This document shows positions 34,964 through 44,117 of a stretch of 64,000 nt of DNA, in pieces. Each line of letters opens with the position of its first letter. Position 1 is the stretch's first letter. This DNA comes from CAIKLP01 sp965279595 (GTDB lineage: Bacteria; Bacteroidota; Bacteroidia; Sphingobacteriales; Sphingobacteriaceae): the NCBI GenBank assembly GCA_965279595.1, contig OZ257246.1, forward strand, positions 1,178,001-1,242,000. The letters are read 5' to 3'. The position numbers and the translations under genes are program-made. The notes under the pieces were generated by a model. The model worked only from the letters and a program-made list of their open reading frames with translations. It had not been told where the DNA came from and did no database searches.

Positions 34964-36994
34964 TCAGATTGTAAACTTTTCATTATAAACGGACTCTAAG
35001 GCAAACATTTCATCCCTTAAACGGGCTGCATTGATATAATCTAAATCTTTTGAGGCTTTTAACATCTCTTTTTTTACATTATCAATGGTTTTCTGTAATT
35101 CGATTTTGGTCATATATTGAACAATTGGGTCTGCAGCAATGCTTGCCATGTCTTTTTCAATATAAGGTTGTTGGACACCATCTTTAAAATCCATTACCGA
35201 AGTTTGTTTAATAATTGATGCTCTAGATTTCACTACAGTAGTAGGAGTGATACCATGTTTTTCATTGTATGCAATTTGTTTATCTCTCCTTCTATTAGTT
35301 TCTTCAATTGTTCTAGACATTGAATCTGTAATTTTATCAGCATACATAATTACTTTACCTTCTGAATTTCTTGCTGCTCTACCTATTGTTTGTATCAAAG
35401 CTCTATCTGAACGCAAAAAACCTTCTTTATCAGCGTCTAAAATTGCTACTAACGATACTTCGGGTAAATCAAGTCCTTCTCTTAATAAGTTAATGCCTAT
35501 TAACACATCAAAAACACCTAATCTTAAATCTCTAAGTATTTCAACACGTTCCATTGTTTTAATTTCAGAATGGATGTATCTACATTTAATATTCAGTTTA
35601 ATCATGTATTTACTAAGTTCTTCAGCCATTCTTTTTGTTAAAGTAGTAACCAAAACCCTGAACCCTTTTTTAATAGTAAAATCTATTTCATCTAATAAGT
35701 CATCGACTTGATTCCCTGCTGGTCTTATTTCAATGATAGGATCTAACAAGCCAGTTGGCCTAATGATTTGTTCTACAACTACACCTTCTGTTTTTTCTAA
35801 TTCATAGTCGCCTGGTGTTGCACTTACATAAACTATTTGATTTGTTAATGACTCGAATTCTTGAAAATTCAATGGTCTATTATCCATAGCAGAAGGCAGC
35901 CTGAATCCATAATCAACTAGGGATAATTTTCTTGAACGGTCACCTCCGTACATGGCTCTAAGTTGTGGGATTGTAACATGACTTTCATCGATGACTAATA
36001 AATAATCTTCAGGAAAATAATCTAATAAACAGAAAGGTCTATCGCCAGCTTTTCTTCCATCAAAAAAACGCGAGTAGTTCTCAATACCTGAACAATACCC
36101 CAACTCTCTAATCATTTCTAAATCATAATTTACTCTTTCATCAATTCTTTTTGCTTCCAAAAATCTTGACTCAGATTCAAATGATGATTTACGCAAAACC
36201 AATTCGTCTTGTATTTGTCTAATGGCTCCTTGCATTCTTGTTTTTGGGACCACATATAAGTTTGCAGGATAAATGGCAACATCTTCCATTTTTTCTAAGG
36301 TCTTACCAGTAACTGGGTCAATAGTACTCATCTCTTCAATATCATCACCATAAAAAGAAAGACGAAGTGCATAATCTGCATAAGCTAAATGGATATCTAC
36401 TGTATCACCTTTAACTCTAAAGGTTCCTCTTTTAAAATCAGCAGTGGTTCTTGAATATAAAAGCTCCACCAATCTATATAAAAATGCATTACGACTAATT
36501 GTTTGTCCAACTTGTAATCGAATTACATTATCTGTGAAATCATTTGGATTTCCCATTCCATAAATACAAGAAACGGAAGAAACAACAATTACATCTCTTC
36601 GTCCAGAAACCAACGCAGATGAGGTTCTCAGTCTTAATTTTTCAATCTCATCATTGATTTGTAAGTCTTTTTCAATGTAAGTATTAGTAGTTGGTAAGTA
36701 AGCTTCAGGTTGATAATAATCATAATAGGAAACAAAATAATTCACTGCATTTTCTGGAAAGAATTGTTTAAATTCTCCATAAAGTTGTGCAGCTAAAGTT
36801 TTATTATGACTTAATATTAAAGTTGGTTTTTGTGTTTGTTGAATAACATTGGCAATTGAAAAAGTTTTTCCAGATCCAGTTACTCCTAACAATGTTTGAT
36901 ATTTATCATGATTATTTATTCCTTCAACTAATTGACGAATTGCTTCTGGTTGATCACCTGTAGGGGAATATTCTGAGGTAAGTTTAAAATCCAT
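34964..36994 (-). CDS. uvrB: UvrABC system protein B
   Basis: A 676-residue helicase-like damage-recognition subunit of nucleotide excision repair. Walker A is GVTGSGKT at residues 37-44; the beta-hairpin that probes DNA follows (VSYYDYYQPEAYLP near 88-101); the DEAD-type motif is DESHV near 337; motif VI is QTIGRAARN near 540. The C-terminal UVR motif (residues ~632-670) that contacts UvrC is complete. All features are normal for a functional UvrB. It stands as a single gene on the minus strand, separated from DUF4834 by 60 bases. Confidence 0.98.
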   Translation of the reverse strand: MDFKLTSEYSPTGDQPEAIRQLVEGINNHDKYQTLLGVTGSGKTFSIANVIQQTQKPTLILSHNKTLAAQLYGEFKQFFPENAVNYFVSYYDYYQPEAYLPTTNTYIEKDLQINDEIEKLRLRTSSALVSGRRDVIVVSSVSCIYGMGNPNDFTDNVIRLQVGQTISRNAFLYRLVELLYSRTTADFKRGTFRVKGDTVDIHLAYADYALRLSFYGDDIEEMSTIDPVTGKTLEKMEDVAIYPANLYVVPKTRMQGAIRQIQDELVLRKSSFESESRFLEAKRIDERVNYDLEMIRELGYCSGIENYSRFFDGRKAGDRPFCLLDYFPEDYLLVIDESHVTIPQLRAMYGGDRSRKLSLVDYGFRLPSAMDNRPLNFQEFESLTNQIVYVSATPGDYELEKTEGVVVEQIIRPTGLLDPIIEIRPAGNQVDDLLDEIDFTIKKGFRVLVTTLTKRMAEELSKYMIKLNIKCRYIHSEIKTMERVEILRDLRLGVFDVLIGINLLREGLDLPEVSLVAILDADKEGFLRSDRALIQTIGRAARNSEGKVIMYADKITDSMSRTIEETNRRRDKQIAYNEKHGITPTTVVKSRASIIKQTSVMDFKDGVQQPYIEKDMASIAADPIVQYMTKIELQKTIDNVKKEMLKASKDLDYINAARLRDEMFALESVYNEKFTI

Positions 36995-37058
36995 AAAATA
37001 ATTTAAAAGATAAATATATTTAATTACTCAGCTTAATTGAAAATTTTTATTGAATGTT

Positions 37059-39431
37059 TTAATAAACCAAACTGAGCGTTCCTGTTTTTTTAAAATCAAT
37101 TCCTTCTAAGTAATAAAGATAGACACCTGCGCCTAATATTTTGCCTTCTATTTTTCCATCCCATGAAATATTTGGACTAGTCGTAGTATAAATTTTTTCT
37201 CCCCATCGATTGTATATAGTTAAACTTTGAATTAAACATGCACCTTGACTTAAGCTAATTTCGAACTTGTCATTAATACCATCTCCATTTGGAGAAAATA
37301 CATTTGGAATGAGTAATGAATTCAATTGATCGTTTAAAGTAAAAGTTATGAGTTGACTTATACTGCCTTCACAAACAGTTCCTGGATTAGTAGTCAGTGT
37401 TACATTATAACTTCCGTTGGCAAGATATTGGTGATTGACCATAGATGCACTTGAATTGCTGCCATCACCAAAGTCCCAAAATACACTATCAGTGTTAGAT
37501 AAGTTTTGGAAATTAATGGAGTTGTTACAAGGATCTATATTGTAATTATAATTTGCATTCTCAAATGGAAAAACAGTTACATCAACTGTATCAAATCCTT
37601 CATTACAATTATTATCAGAAATGCTTAACCTTACTTGGTAAACTCCTGCAGTGTGAAAAATATATTCAAATTCATCGGTTGTTCGAGTAGCTAATCCTGT
37701 GAAATCATCTACTTCCCAATAATAAGTTAAATTTAATGAAGGGTTAGTTGAACTAAATGTAAAAGGAAGGTCTTTGCATCCTTCAATTACAATAATTGAA
37801 TTAGCAATTGGAATTGAAGGCTTGATGAAAATATGAACAGTATCAGTATCAGAATTGCAATCAAAATTTGTAATTAATTGCACAACAAAATTTCCGCTTG
37901 TAGTAAAAGTGTGATTGGGATTGGGCAAAGTAGAAGTATTGTCTGACGAACTTGGGTCGTCAAAATTCCAATTATATTTTAATGGTACAGATGAATTGAT
38001 TGGATTGAATTCTACAGATTCATTTTTACAATAGGTGTTTTTTGTAATTGATATAGTTGCACTTTCATTTCCTTCCACACAAGTTATGATGGGAGTTAAG
38101 TCAGCGTTCACAATGATGATGGTGAGGTGTTGACCAGTTCCAGCGTCGGTGTTATTGAATATTGGTATACTTGAACTGAAATTGACATCAGCAGTATTAA
38201 AAATAAAGGATTCCATAATAGGACAACAAGAAAAGGTTAGCTCCAAATTTTTTAACAATACTAAATCATCTGAACCTGATGTGAAAGAATTAGAACAAAA
38301 TGTGAGAATAACTTCGTCATTAGGTAATATGAGTAATCCGTTTAAGCCATTGAAAAATTCTGTATTAGTACCATTAATTAATTTTGTTGAAACATATGTG
38401 CCATCTAGTTTAACTTTTAAAAGAAACAAATCACTTGTTGAATTTTTACTATCTGTAGTTCCTGTAATTAACAATTCATTTGATTTAGATAGATAACCAA
38501 TTGATAAACCTGATTCAACTCTAGTCCCACCGTAAGTTTTAGCAAATTGAATATTTAAAGCAAAATCAAGTTGCACCAGTGTAATATCAGCTTGCCCAGC
38601 ACCACTTGACCATGTATTACCACTTAAATAAATGGAGTTGTTTAACTTTAACATTGAATAGGAAGACTCATTACCTGTTCCTCCAAATGTTGTTGATTTT
38701 ATTTGAGAACCATTAGTTCCATATTTTACTACTAATTGATTAGTTGACCCTGTTAAAATAGTTGTACCATTTACTACTAAATTACCATCAGGTAATTCAA
38801 GAATATTATGGTAATAATCCGAACCAACGAAGTCGCTAATTTTTGACCATTGTTGAATTCCCTGTGCATTTAATTTAATGATTATTGCATCTCGATCGGA
38901 ATTTCCATCTCCTGTATTTGAACCATATCCAACGATGTAAATATTTCCATCAATAGTTTGAAGAGAAGATTCTGTAAAATCATTAAAATTTCTTGCTAAA
39001 GTAAAAGTCCATAATTCATTAAATAACAAATCAAGTTTTATGGCAAATATATCTGAGCCTGTGGCGCCGATACTTGGTTCTGAATTTCCAGTTAATAATA
39101 ATTGCCCATCAATAGTCAACTGGATTTTGGTTATTCTATTAGTATTTGAAATTTCTGATTGCATCAATAGATTTCCATTGGAATCTAATTTTAATAATAA
39201 TGCTTTGTTATTCTTACTTATTCCAGAAGTGATAATATCCTTGTTAGACAAAACAATTGACGTAACGCCGCCTTCATTTAGATTGTTGCTATTAAAAGGT
39301 TTTAGCCATGAACCAGCAAATGAGTTGAGTGAAAAAATTAAGAAAAGGAATTTAATTAATAAGAGTTTCGTAAAGCTGGATATGCGCTTTGGAAATAGTA
39401 TTGAAATTATATGTTTGGAAAGCAGTTTCAA
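37059..39431 (-). CDS. T9SS type B sorting domain protein with PKD domains
   Basis: A 790-residue secreted protein. After a long N-region and a hydrophobic core (about residues 22-39, ending SFAGS) comes a ~350-residue part of repeated strand units around LVVNGTTILTGST and SIYLSGNTWSSGAGQ, like delta-60/NHL-type repeats. Two or three PKD domains follow (YNWNFDDPSSS near 486, WDFGDGSNSSASMVNHQY near 645). The end is a gliding-motility-type (type B) sorting domain: PNVFSPNGDGINDKFEI then YNRWGEKIY. It should be exported by T9SS and bound to the surface. The start is a TTG at 39431 inside the upstream glycosyltransferase (80-base overlap); no ATG fits, so the N-terminus is uncertain. Confidence 0.85.
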   Translation of the reverse strand: MKLLSKHIISILFPKRISSFTKLLLIKFLFLIFSLNSFAGSWLKPFNSNNLNEGGVTSIVLSNKDIITSGISKNNKALLLKLDSNGNLLMQSEISNTNRITKIQLTIDGQLLLTGNSEPSIGATGSDIFAIKLDLLFNELWTFTLARNFNDFTESSLQTIDGNIYIVGYGSNTGDGNSDRDAIIIKLNAQGIQQWSKISDFVGSDYYHNILELPDGNLVVNGTTILTGSTNQLVVKYGTNGSQIKSTTFGGTGNESSYSMLKLNNSIYLSGNTWSSGAGQADITLVQLDFALNIQFAKTYGGTRVESGLSIGYLSKSNELLITGTTDSKNSTSDLFLLKVKLDGTYVSTKLINGTNTEFFNGLNGLLILPNDEVILTFCSNSFTSGSDDLVLLKNLELTFSCCPIMESFIFNTADVNFSSSIPIFNNTDAGTGQHLTIIIVNADLTPIITCVEGNESATISITKNTYCKNESVEFNPINSSVPLKYNWNFDDPSSSDNTSTLPNPNHTFTTSGNFVVQLITNFDCNSDTDTVHIFIKPSIPIANSIIVIEGCKDLPFTFSSTNPSLNLTYYWEVDDFTGLATRTTDEFEYIFHTAGVYQVRLSISDNNCNEGFDTVDVTVFPFENANYNYNIDPCNNSINFQNLSNTDSVFWDFGDGSNSSASMVNHQYLANGSYNVTLTTNPGTVCEGSISQLITFTLNDQLNSLLIPNVFSPNGDGINDKFEISLSQGACLIQSLTIYNRWGEKIYTTTSPNISWDGKIEGKILGAGVYLYYLEGIDFKKTGTLSLVY

Positions 39432-40596
39432 TTATTTCAATTTTTGATTGGCCAAGTTTACCAGCTAAAATGAATTCTATTCCTTTAGCTAAATCATAAC
39501 TGTTTTTTTCAATTGCAATATACCCATTTTTAGTGTGATTCAACATATCAGGAATACCTCCAATATTAAAAGCTACCACTGGAGTACCACAACATAGTGC
39601 TTCTGCAATAGTGTTTGGTAAATTATCTTGAATAGATGGCACTACAAGTACATCAGCCGCTGAATAATATTTAGCCATTAATGTTTGGTCTTCAATTCTA
39701 CTAATTGTTGTAAGATTGAATGGCATTTGATGTTCACTAAAAGATCTACCAATAGCTAATAGTTCAATATTATTTTGATTAATATTTTTTTGTTTGATAA
39801 GAATTTGAAGTGATTCATTTAAATACTGATAACCTTTTCTTTCATCATCAATATTCATTGATACAAAAAGAATGATTTGTTTGTCAATTGATATGTTTAA
39901 TTCTTTACGAACAAGTTCTTGGTTGTAGTTTTTAAATATTTTTGTGTCTATACAGTTTTTTATATTTACAATATTTTTATTTTTAAAGAATGGGCTTTTT
40001 TTGCTTTCATTTCCTATCCAACTACTTAAAGCATTTACTGTAAAGTTTGAATTGATGAAAAGTTGGTTTTTTAAATTAAATATACTAGTGCTAAAATCTT
40101 TAATTGGCAAATTCCTCAATTGCGGACAATCATTACAACCTACTTCAAACTTTCTGCATCCTTCATTATAATGGCAACCTCCTGTAAATGCCCACATATC
40201 ATGCAATGTCCAAACAATCTTTTTATTAAGTTTAATAAGTTTGTTTAAGTTTTTAAGTGATAAAAAACTATTTTGAACCCAATGCAAATGAATAATATCT
40301 GCTTCCATTACCAATGGGTGTTTGCTTAAGTCTGGTCCAAACCAAGGCAGTGAAAAATCTTTACCTTTTTTCTTGAAAAACTTTAAGATCAGCAATTCAA
40401 TAAAAAATAAAAATAAGTTTATTTTTTTGTGGATTTTAGATTGAGTGAATTCTATTACATTGGGATCAGATGTTGATTTTTGTCGCACCAACATTTTAGA
40501 ATCAATTCCACTTTCCCTCAATGCTAAATGTAAGCGATTGGCTGCAACTGCTGCCCCACCTTTATTTTCAGCAGTATTAATAATTACAACTTTCAT
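39352..40596 (-). CDS. GT4-family glycosyltransferase
   Basis: A 414-residue GT-B retaining glycosyltransferase. The N-terminal half starts MKVVIINTAENKGGAAVAANRL, with HLHWVQNSFLSLKNL near 96-110 and a cysteine-rich loop GGCHYNEGCRKFEVGCNDCPQ near 135-155, typical of one subgroup of capsule and exopolysaccharide transferases. The C-terminal half has ADVLVVPSIQDNLPNTIAEALCCGTPVVAFNIGGIPDML (~315-353), including the EX7E-type motif. It probably transfers a sugar from a nucleotide donor to a lipid-linked glycan at the cytoplasmic face. Its ATG overlaps the FkbM gene's stop by one base. Confidence 0.9.
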   Translation of the reverse strand: MKVVIINTAENKGGAAVAANRLHLALRESGIDSKMLVRQKSTSDPNVIEFTQSKIHKKINLFLFFIELLILKFFKKKGKDFSLPWFGPDLSKHPLVMEADIIHLHWVQNSFLSLKNLNKLIKLNKKIVWTLHDMWAFTGGCHYNEGCRKFEVGCNDCPQLRNLPIKDFSTSIFNLKNQLFINSNFTVNALSSWIGNESKKSPFFKNKNIVNIKNCIDTKIFKNYNQELVRKELNISIDKQIILFVSMNIDDERKGYQYLNESLQILIKQKNINQNNIELLAIGRSFSEHQMPFNLTTISRIEDQTLMAKYYSAADVLVVPSIQDNLPNTIAEALCCGTPVVAFNIGGIPDMLNHTKNGYIAIEKNSYDLAKGIEFILAGKLGQSKIEIIETAFQTYNFNTISKAHIQLYETLIN

Positions 40597-41408
40597 TAAT
40601 TTCTGTAAGCAAATATATTTAATTGTAAATCATACATTTTATCGAGGTGGCGATTTACTAATGGACTGGTTCTCTTGTTTTCTGTTTTAATATAATAGTG
40701 AAATCCTTGATTGGTTAAAATGCCTAATAATTCTGCTAATGGTTGCTTTTCATTCGCACTTGAATGGTACTCAATAAATAATTGATCTACCTTTTTCAAT
40801 TCTTCTGCGCAATCTGGGATTACTGAATTCTCCGCTCCTTCAATATCCATTTTTAAGAAATCAATTTTTGAATAAATGTTTAATAAATCTTTCAAGCGGA
40901 TAGATTCTGTAAGTTTTGCATTCACAGAATTTCCAATTGAACCTCCGTCAGACCCTTCTGCATTGAATTGTACACCATCATTGTGAATCCAAACAGCCTT
41001 ATTGATGACATCAATATTTTTAATCCCGTTATTTTGAAAATTTCGTTTTAGAGTGTCTGCAATTTTTTGGTCAGCCTCAATACAAGTGATTTTTGCTTTT
41101 GGGTAAAGTTTGTTGAAATATAAAGCACTTAATCCGATATTAGAACCACAATCAATAATAATAGGCACTTCAGTATTACATTTGAAATAATAAGATTGGT
41201 CAACCATGATTTCTCTGAATTGCCAAATGAATGACAAAGCATCTGGAATTCTTAACTTCCATCCATTGATACTAATCTTTTTTTCTTGATATCTTGGCGC
41301 ATCACCATATAAAAAAACCAGTAAGTTAAATTGACGAACTGATTTTTTAGTAATAAAATAATAAAGGTTTCTAAAAGTAATCTCTAAGAATAATTTCATG
41401 AATGGCAT
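40596..41408 (-). CDS. FkbM-family methyltransferase
   Basis: A 270-residue SAM-dependent O-methyltransferase. The SAM motif IIDCGSNIGLSALYF lies near residues 86-100, acidic motif CIEAD near 112, and FLKMDIEGAE near 184, which is the FkbM signature. In surface-glycan loci FkbM enzymes methylate sugar hydroxyls. The first ~50 residues are basic and may be a membrane-proximal extension. It is the first gene of a two-gene minus-strand unit with the GT4 gene (one-base overlap) and is divergent from the acyltransferase. Confidence 0.9.
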   Translation of the reverse strand: MPFMKLFLEITFRNLYYFITKKSVRQFNLLVFLYGDAPRYQEKKISINGWKLRIPDALSFIWQFREIMVDQSYYFKCNTEVPIIIDCGSNIGLSALYFNKLYPKAKITCIEADQKIADTLKRNFQNNGIKNIDVINKAVWIHNDGVQFNAEGSDGGSIGNSVNAKLTESIRLKDLLNIYSKIDFLKMDIEGAENSVIPDCAEELKKVDQLFIEYHSSANEKQPLAELLGILTNQGFHYYIKTENKRTSPLVNRHLDKMYDLQLNIFAYRN

Positions 41409-41493
41409 TTAAAATGCTAAAATAAGTCGTTTATTCAGTATAAACACAAATATTTATAAATTCTTCTAAATTTGCTTAATTCAAGATTGTTAA

Positions 41494-42099
41494 ATGAGAA
41501 AAATAGCTACGTTAACCAACAAATTAGGATTTTTAGGGATCATCATTAAAGTAATTTTAATGGCTTTCATGAAATTAGTTAAGTGGATTCGTATTGCTAA
41601 TTTGGAAGTTAAATACAATTGCCACATTCATTTGGATGCTCAAATATTGTACAATGATGCTCAACAATTTTCATTAGCTCAAGGTGTATTTATTGGTGCT
41701 AATACAATTTTGATTTGTGCGGATGATGTTAAAGGGAAATCTGGAGTTTCTTCTCTCTCAATCGGGGAAGGCACTTCAATAGGTGAGATGAATAACATTA
41801 GAGCAGGAGGTGGAAAAATTAGTATTGGTAAGAAATGTATTCTCGCTCAACATATCAGTATTGTAGCAGCAAATCATTTAATGGCTCGCGATCAATTTAT
41901 GATTGATCAACCTTGGGATGAAAATAAAAACTTTGTAATTATTGGTGATGATGTTTGGATTGGAAGTGGGGTTCAAATTATGCCAGGAGTTACCATTGGG
42001 AATGGTGCTGTAGTTGCAGCTGGAAGTGTAGTTACCAAAGATGTTGAACCTTTTGCAATTGTTTTGGGAAGTCCAGCTAAATTATTACGCTTTCGTTAA
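41494..42099 (+). CDS. hexapeptide-repeat acyltransferase (LbH)
   Basis: A 201-residue left-handed beta-helix acyltransferase of the WcaF/Maa/NeuD-like group. Hexapeptide units begin near residue 70 (IGANTILICADD) and continue through ISIGKKCILAQHISIVAANH to WIGSGVQIMPGVTIGNGAVVAAGSVVTKDVEPFAIVLGSPAKLLRFR. His129 in AANH is the likely catalytic base. It would acetylate a sugar hydroxyl or amine on the surface glycan. A -7-like TAAATTTG is at 41467-41474 without a matching -33. Its end overlaps the convergent GT4 gene by 4 bases. Confidence 0.88.
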   Translation: MRKIATLTNKLGFLGIIIKVILMAFMKLVKWIRIANLEVKYNCHIHLDAQILYNDAQQFSLAQGVFIGANTILICADDVKGKSGVSSLSIGEGTSIGEMNNIRAGGGKISIGKKCILAQHISIVAANHLMARDQFMIDQPWDENKNFVIIGDDVWIGSGVQIMPGVTIGNGAVVAAGSVVTKDVEPFAIVLGSPAKLLRFR

Positions 42100-43283
42100 T
42101 TTTTCAATACAAAATTAAATGCATTTACATATCTTTTGCATACAGTTTGTATGTTGATTTCTTCTTCAATTATTTTTAAAGATTGTTCACCAAATTCTTC
42201 ACATTTTTTTGCATCACCAATTAATAAATCAATGCTGGAAACTAAACTTTCTAAATTATCTCTTTCAAAATAAAAACCATTTACGCCTTCTCTTACCATT
42301 GCTTTTTCTGTGCCATCTGCAACTGAACAAATAACAGGTAGTCCATAACACATTGCTTCATTGATAGACAGGCCGCCCATTCCAGCCAATACATAAATAG
42401 ACGATTGCTTAAAAATTTCACCTAATTTAATTGAATCATACACAGCACCCTTAAATTTGATGGATTGGTCATTAAATGCATATTTTCTTAACTCATTTTC
42501 CTCTGGTCCATTTCCTACAATAATTAATTCTAATAATGGATGTTTCTGCTTCAAAATTCTATAAGAATCAATTAGTAAATCAACACGTTTCCATTTTACT
42601 AATCTGCCAACATGTAAAAGTGTCGGATTTTTTGGCTTAATTTCATGAAGTTTTTTATTAATGGCAAGGTGTGTATCTGTATCAGGTGAGTTGTAAGTAA
42701 TAAAAACTTTTTCCTTTGCAACTCCGTATGATTCAGCTATAGCAACTGATTCATCAATATAGAAAACATGGGCATCAACCATTTTTAAATAAAGTCCGCG
42801 AAGTTTGGTAATAAAATAAAATTTCAGAAAACCAATGTTTGATTTTGTCAATGACTCCCCTTCACCACCGGTATATTTATTACTATAATAGAATGATTTG
42901 ATTTGATTATTTGCTGGTAAATTAAATGGAATGCCTTTATAAATAAGTTTGATTTTATTCTTTTTGATAGACTTCCTCAATTTAAAATTGAAGATTAAAT
43001 CCAATGCATAAGGCCAACCAATAACCAATATATCTGGTTTTTCTTCTTCCAAAATTTCAGGTAAGTTTTGAAATACTGGTTTTCCAACTATTCCTTTTTT
43101 CTCAATTCCTTTAATCGTTTTGAAAATAGTGATTTGATCAGTGATGTGAACTCCAGCCCCTCTTGACTCACTCTTCCCTGCAGGAATAATAGCTCCAATT
43201 TCCAAACCCTCATCTTCTTGCAAATGAGTTAACAGAGCGGACAAATAATGGGCTAAGCCTGGGAATGTGAATAATACTTTCAT
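42096..43283 (-). CDS. GT4-family glycosyltransferase
   Basis: A 395-residue GT-B glycosyltransferase. N-terminal Rossmann part: MKVLFTFPGLAHYLSALLTHL, with PDILVIGWPYALDL near 90. C-terminal part: LLHVGRLVKWKRVDLLIDSYRIL near 220, LIIVGNGPEENELRK near 252, and a donor-binding region SSIYVLAGMGGLSINEAMCYGLPVICS near 290. The usual E-x7-E is only partly kept. It is the only minus-strand gene in the middle of the glycan locus and converges on the acyltransferase, while the next gene is divergent, 128 bases away. Confidence 0.87.
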   Translation of the reverse strand: MKVLFTFPGLAHYLSALLTHLQEDEGLEIGAIIPAGKSESRGAGVHITDQITIFKTIKGIEKKGIVGKPVFQNLPEILEEEKPDILVIGWPYALDLIFNFKLRKSIKKNKIKLIYKGIPFNLPANNQIKSFYYSNKYTGGEGESLTKSNIGFLKFYFITKLRGLYLKMVDAHVFYIDESVAIAESYGVAKEKVFITYNSPDTDTHLAINKKLHEIKPKNPTLLHVGRLVKWKRVDLLIDSYRILKQKHPLLELIIVGNGPEENELRKYAFNDQSIKFKGAVYDSIKLGEIFKQSSIYVLAGMGGLSINEAMCYGLPVICSVADGTEKAMVREGVNGFYFERDNLESLVSSIDLLIGDAKKCEEFGEQSLKIIEEEINIQTVCKRYVNAFNFVLKN

Positions 43284-43411
43284 TACTTATTCAATATTTG
43301 ATGAAATGAAACGCAAAATGTACAAAATCTTTGTCTAAATGTATTTATTCCGTTCTATTTTATGGGCGAATGTAGTACTTTAGCGCTAAATTTTGATTTT
43401 AAAAATTGTAA

Positions 43412-44116
43412 ATGAACGATTACCGACATAATAGCTTGGAAGCCATTCAAAGAACCCAACCTGGATTATTTCATCCAAGGAGGTATTATCTTAAAATGCT
43501 TAGAAAGTTAATTGAATATGCAATTGAGAAACATTTATCATCAACAAAAGGGGTTTTGGTAGATTATGGTTGTGGAAGTATGCCATACCGTACCTTGTTT
43601 GAACAAAAAGTCAAATCATATTTAGGTGCAGATTTATCTGACAATCCAGCGATTGACATTCATTTAGATGAAAAAGGAAAACTGAATTATAATAATAGTC
43701 AAGCCGATGTGCTTTTATCAACTCAAGTGCTAGAACATGTTGATGACCCAGAATTATACTTGCAAGAATCTCACCGTATTTTAAAAGAGGATGGTTTACT
43801 TTTACTGACCACTCATGGTTATTGGATGTATCATCCAGATCCATATGATTATTGGCGTTGGACTTCAGCTGGCTTAAAGAAAATTGTGGAACGCAATGGA
43901 TTTGAAGTGATAGATTTTAGAGGAATAATTGGTCGACCAGCAATGGGTCTTCAATTATTTCAAGATGGTTTCATGTTTAATTTACCTAAACCATTTAAGC
44001 AGGTATTTATTTTTATAATGCAAATGTTAATTGTATTGTTTGATAAGATTACTAAGCAATCAACCAAAAATACAGATGCTTGCACTTTTTTAGTTGTAGC
44101 TAGAGCAAAGAAATAG
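43412..44116 (+). CDS. class I SAM-dependent methyltransferase (Methyltransf_11/23 type)
   Basis: A 234-residue methyltransferase, first of a five-gene plus-strand run in the glycan locus. SAM motif: VLVDYGCGSMPYRTLF near 49-64; second motif YLGADLSDNPAIDI; LLSTQVLEHVDDPELYLQESHRILKEDGLLLLTTHG near 105-140 is characteristic of the SAM_MT11 group. A hydrophobic helix near the C-terminus (FIFIMQMLIVLF) may hold it to the membrane. Presumably it methylates a sugar or a lipid-linked intermediate; the exact acceptor cannot be inferred. One base separates it from the GT4 gene. Confidence 0.88.
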   Translation: MNDYRHNSLEAIQRTQPGLFHPRRYYLKMLRKLIEYAIEKHLSSTKGVLVDYGCGSMPYRTLFEQKVKSYLGADLSDNPAIDIHLDEKGKLNYNNSQADVLLSTQVLEHVDDPELYLQESHRILKEDGLLLLTTHGYWMYHPDPYDYWRWTSAGLKKIVERNGFEVIDFRGIIGRPAMGLQLFQDGFMFNLPKPFKQVFIFIMQMLIVLFDKITKQSTKNTDACTFLVVARAKK

Positions 44117-44117
44117 T

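Noticed and set aside
35247..35711. 154-codon plus-strand frame opposite uvrB
   Set aside because: uvrB is certain on the minus strand; this is a shadow frame.
39040..39447. 135-codon plus-strand frame opposite the T9SS type B gene
   Set aside because: The minus-strand gene has signal peptide, repeats, PKD and sorting domains; the opposite frame has none.
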